5,474 bases of DNA from an uncultured Clostridia bacterium (GTDB taxonomy: Bacteria > Bacillota_A > Clostridia > Christensenellales > Aristaeellaceae). The stretch is taken from assembly GCA_934645275.1 (NCBI GenBank), contig CAKUDW010000151.1:1-5474 (forward strand), in the 5' to 3' direction. The notes below the pieces were generated by a model, which ran no database searches, was not told the origin of the DNA, and worked only from the letters and a program-made list of their open reading frames with translations. Shown here piece by piece: positions 5,269-5,474 of the stretch. Made by a program: the position numbers and the translations under genes. Numbering within the stretch: position 1 is the stretch's first letter; every line of letters starts with the position of its first letter.

Positions 5269-5474
5269 ATGAAGAAAATACTGATTCTGGAAGGCAGTCC
5301 TCGCCGGAACGGCAATTCCGCGATTCTGAGTGAGGAATTCGCCCGCGGCGCGCAGGAGGCCGGATGCAGCGTGGAAAAGGTTCATATTGCGGGCAAGAGA
5401 ATTGCCGGATGTCTCGGATGCAACGCCTGTTATCGTAATGGCGGCGCGTGCGTCCAGAAGGACGACATGGCGGA
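5269..5474 (+). CDS. Flavodoxin-fold NAD(P)H-dependent oxidoreductase, possibly iron-sulfur flavoprotein (3' end beyond window)
   Basis: Only the first 68 codons are present. 'KKILILEGSPRRNGNSAIL' (residues 2-20) is the first strand and FMN-phosphate loop of the NADPH-dependent FMN reductase / flavodoxin-like family. A cysteine cluster follows at residues 48, 51, 54 and 61 ('AGCLGCNACYRNGGACVQ', 47-63), i.e. C-x2-C-x2-C-x6-C, then the family's 'KDDM' (64-67). This spacing fits the compact CX2CX2CX4-7C motif that ligates the 4Fe-4S cluster in iron-sulfur flavoproteins, so an Isf-type electron carrier is plausible. However, many related flavin reductases keep a partial version of this cluster, so cluster binding is inference. 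AAGG (5258-5261) lies 7 nt before the ATG, inside the end of the preceding gene; the 2-nt gap indicates one transcript and linked redox roles. Confidence 0.88.
   Translation, partial: MKKILILEGSPRRNGNSAILSEEFARGAQEAGCSVEKVHIAGKRIAGCLGCNACYRNGGACVQKDDMA

Overview
The window looks like a chromosomal segment from a Gram-positive anaerobe, most likely a Clostridia-type Firmicute of moderately high GC. This is inferred from strong AGGAGG-type ribosome binding sites, two exact-consensus TTGACA/TATAAT promoters, and the gene families present (paired MarR/MATE units, a cytidylate kinase-like protein, NAD(P)H/flavin redox proteins). Genus cannot be assigned from this sequence alone. I see no rRNA, tRNA, CRISPR array, transposase or att site.

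Layout: two regulator-plus-exporter units are arranged head to head around a control region of about 394 bp (1756-2149). The left unit reads on the minus strand: a MarR repressor (1306-1755) overlaps a MATE-family exporter (1313 to beyond position 1, nearly complete). The right unit reads on the plus strand: a second MarR regulator (2150-2587), then a thoroughly broken cytidylate kinase-like gene (about 2635-3273), then a second MATE exporter (3248-4585). It is followed by an atypical-SDR NAD(P)-binding protein (4655-5266) and the start of a flavodoxin-fold protein with an iron-sulfur-flavoprotein-like cysteine cluster (from 5269, cut by the window end).

The control region is the most informative part. 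Each marR gene has an exact consensus promoter (N16 spacer on the left, N17 on the right), and each promoter is overlaid by its own dyad-symmetric operator. The left operator is a concentric 36-bp palindrome containing three TAATTA cores spaced exactly 13 bp apart. The right operator is a pair of 14-bp GTCYGTAWTCGGAC dyads 28 bp apart, one filling the -35/-10 spacer and one over the predicted transcription start. The two motifs are unrelated, so the two MarR proteins probably regulate independently, each repressing its own operon. Between the promoters lie a 22-codon ORF and a rho-independent terminator on the plus strand.

Working model (inference): ligand binding by each MarR derepresses its own MATE exporter, as in the known mepR-mepA arrangement of Staphylococcus aureus. 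On the right, the middle gene has died by start-codon loss, a nonsense change and several frameshifts. Its tail still carries the ribosome binding site of the MATE gene, and the exporter remains intact. Nothing here is clearly a new system; the points worth checking are the two operator architectures, the kinase-like pseudogene inside an otherwise intact operon, and the short transcript unit in the intergenic region.
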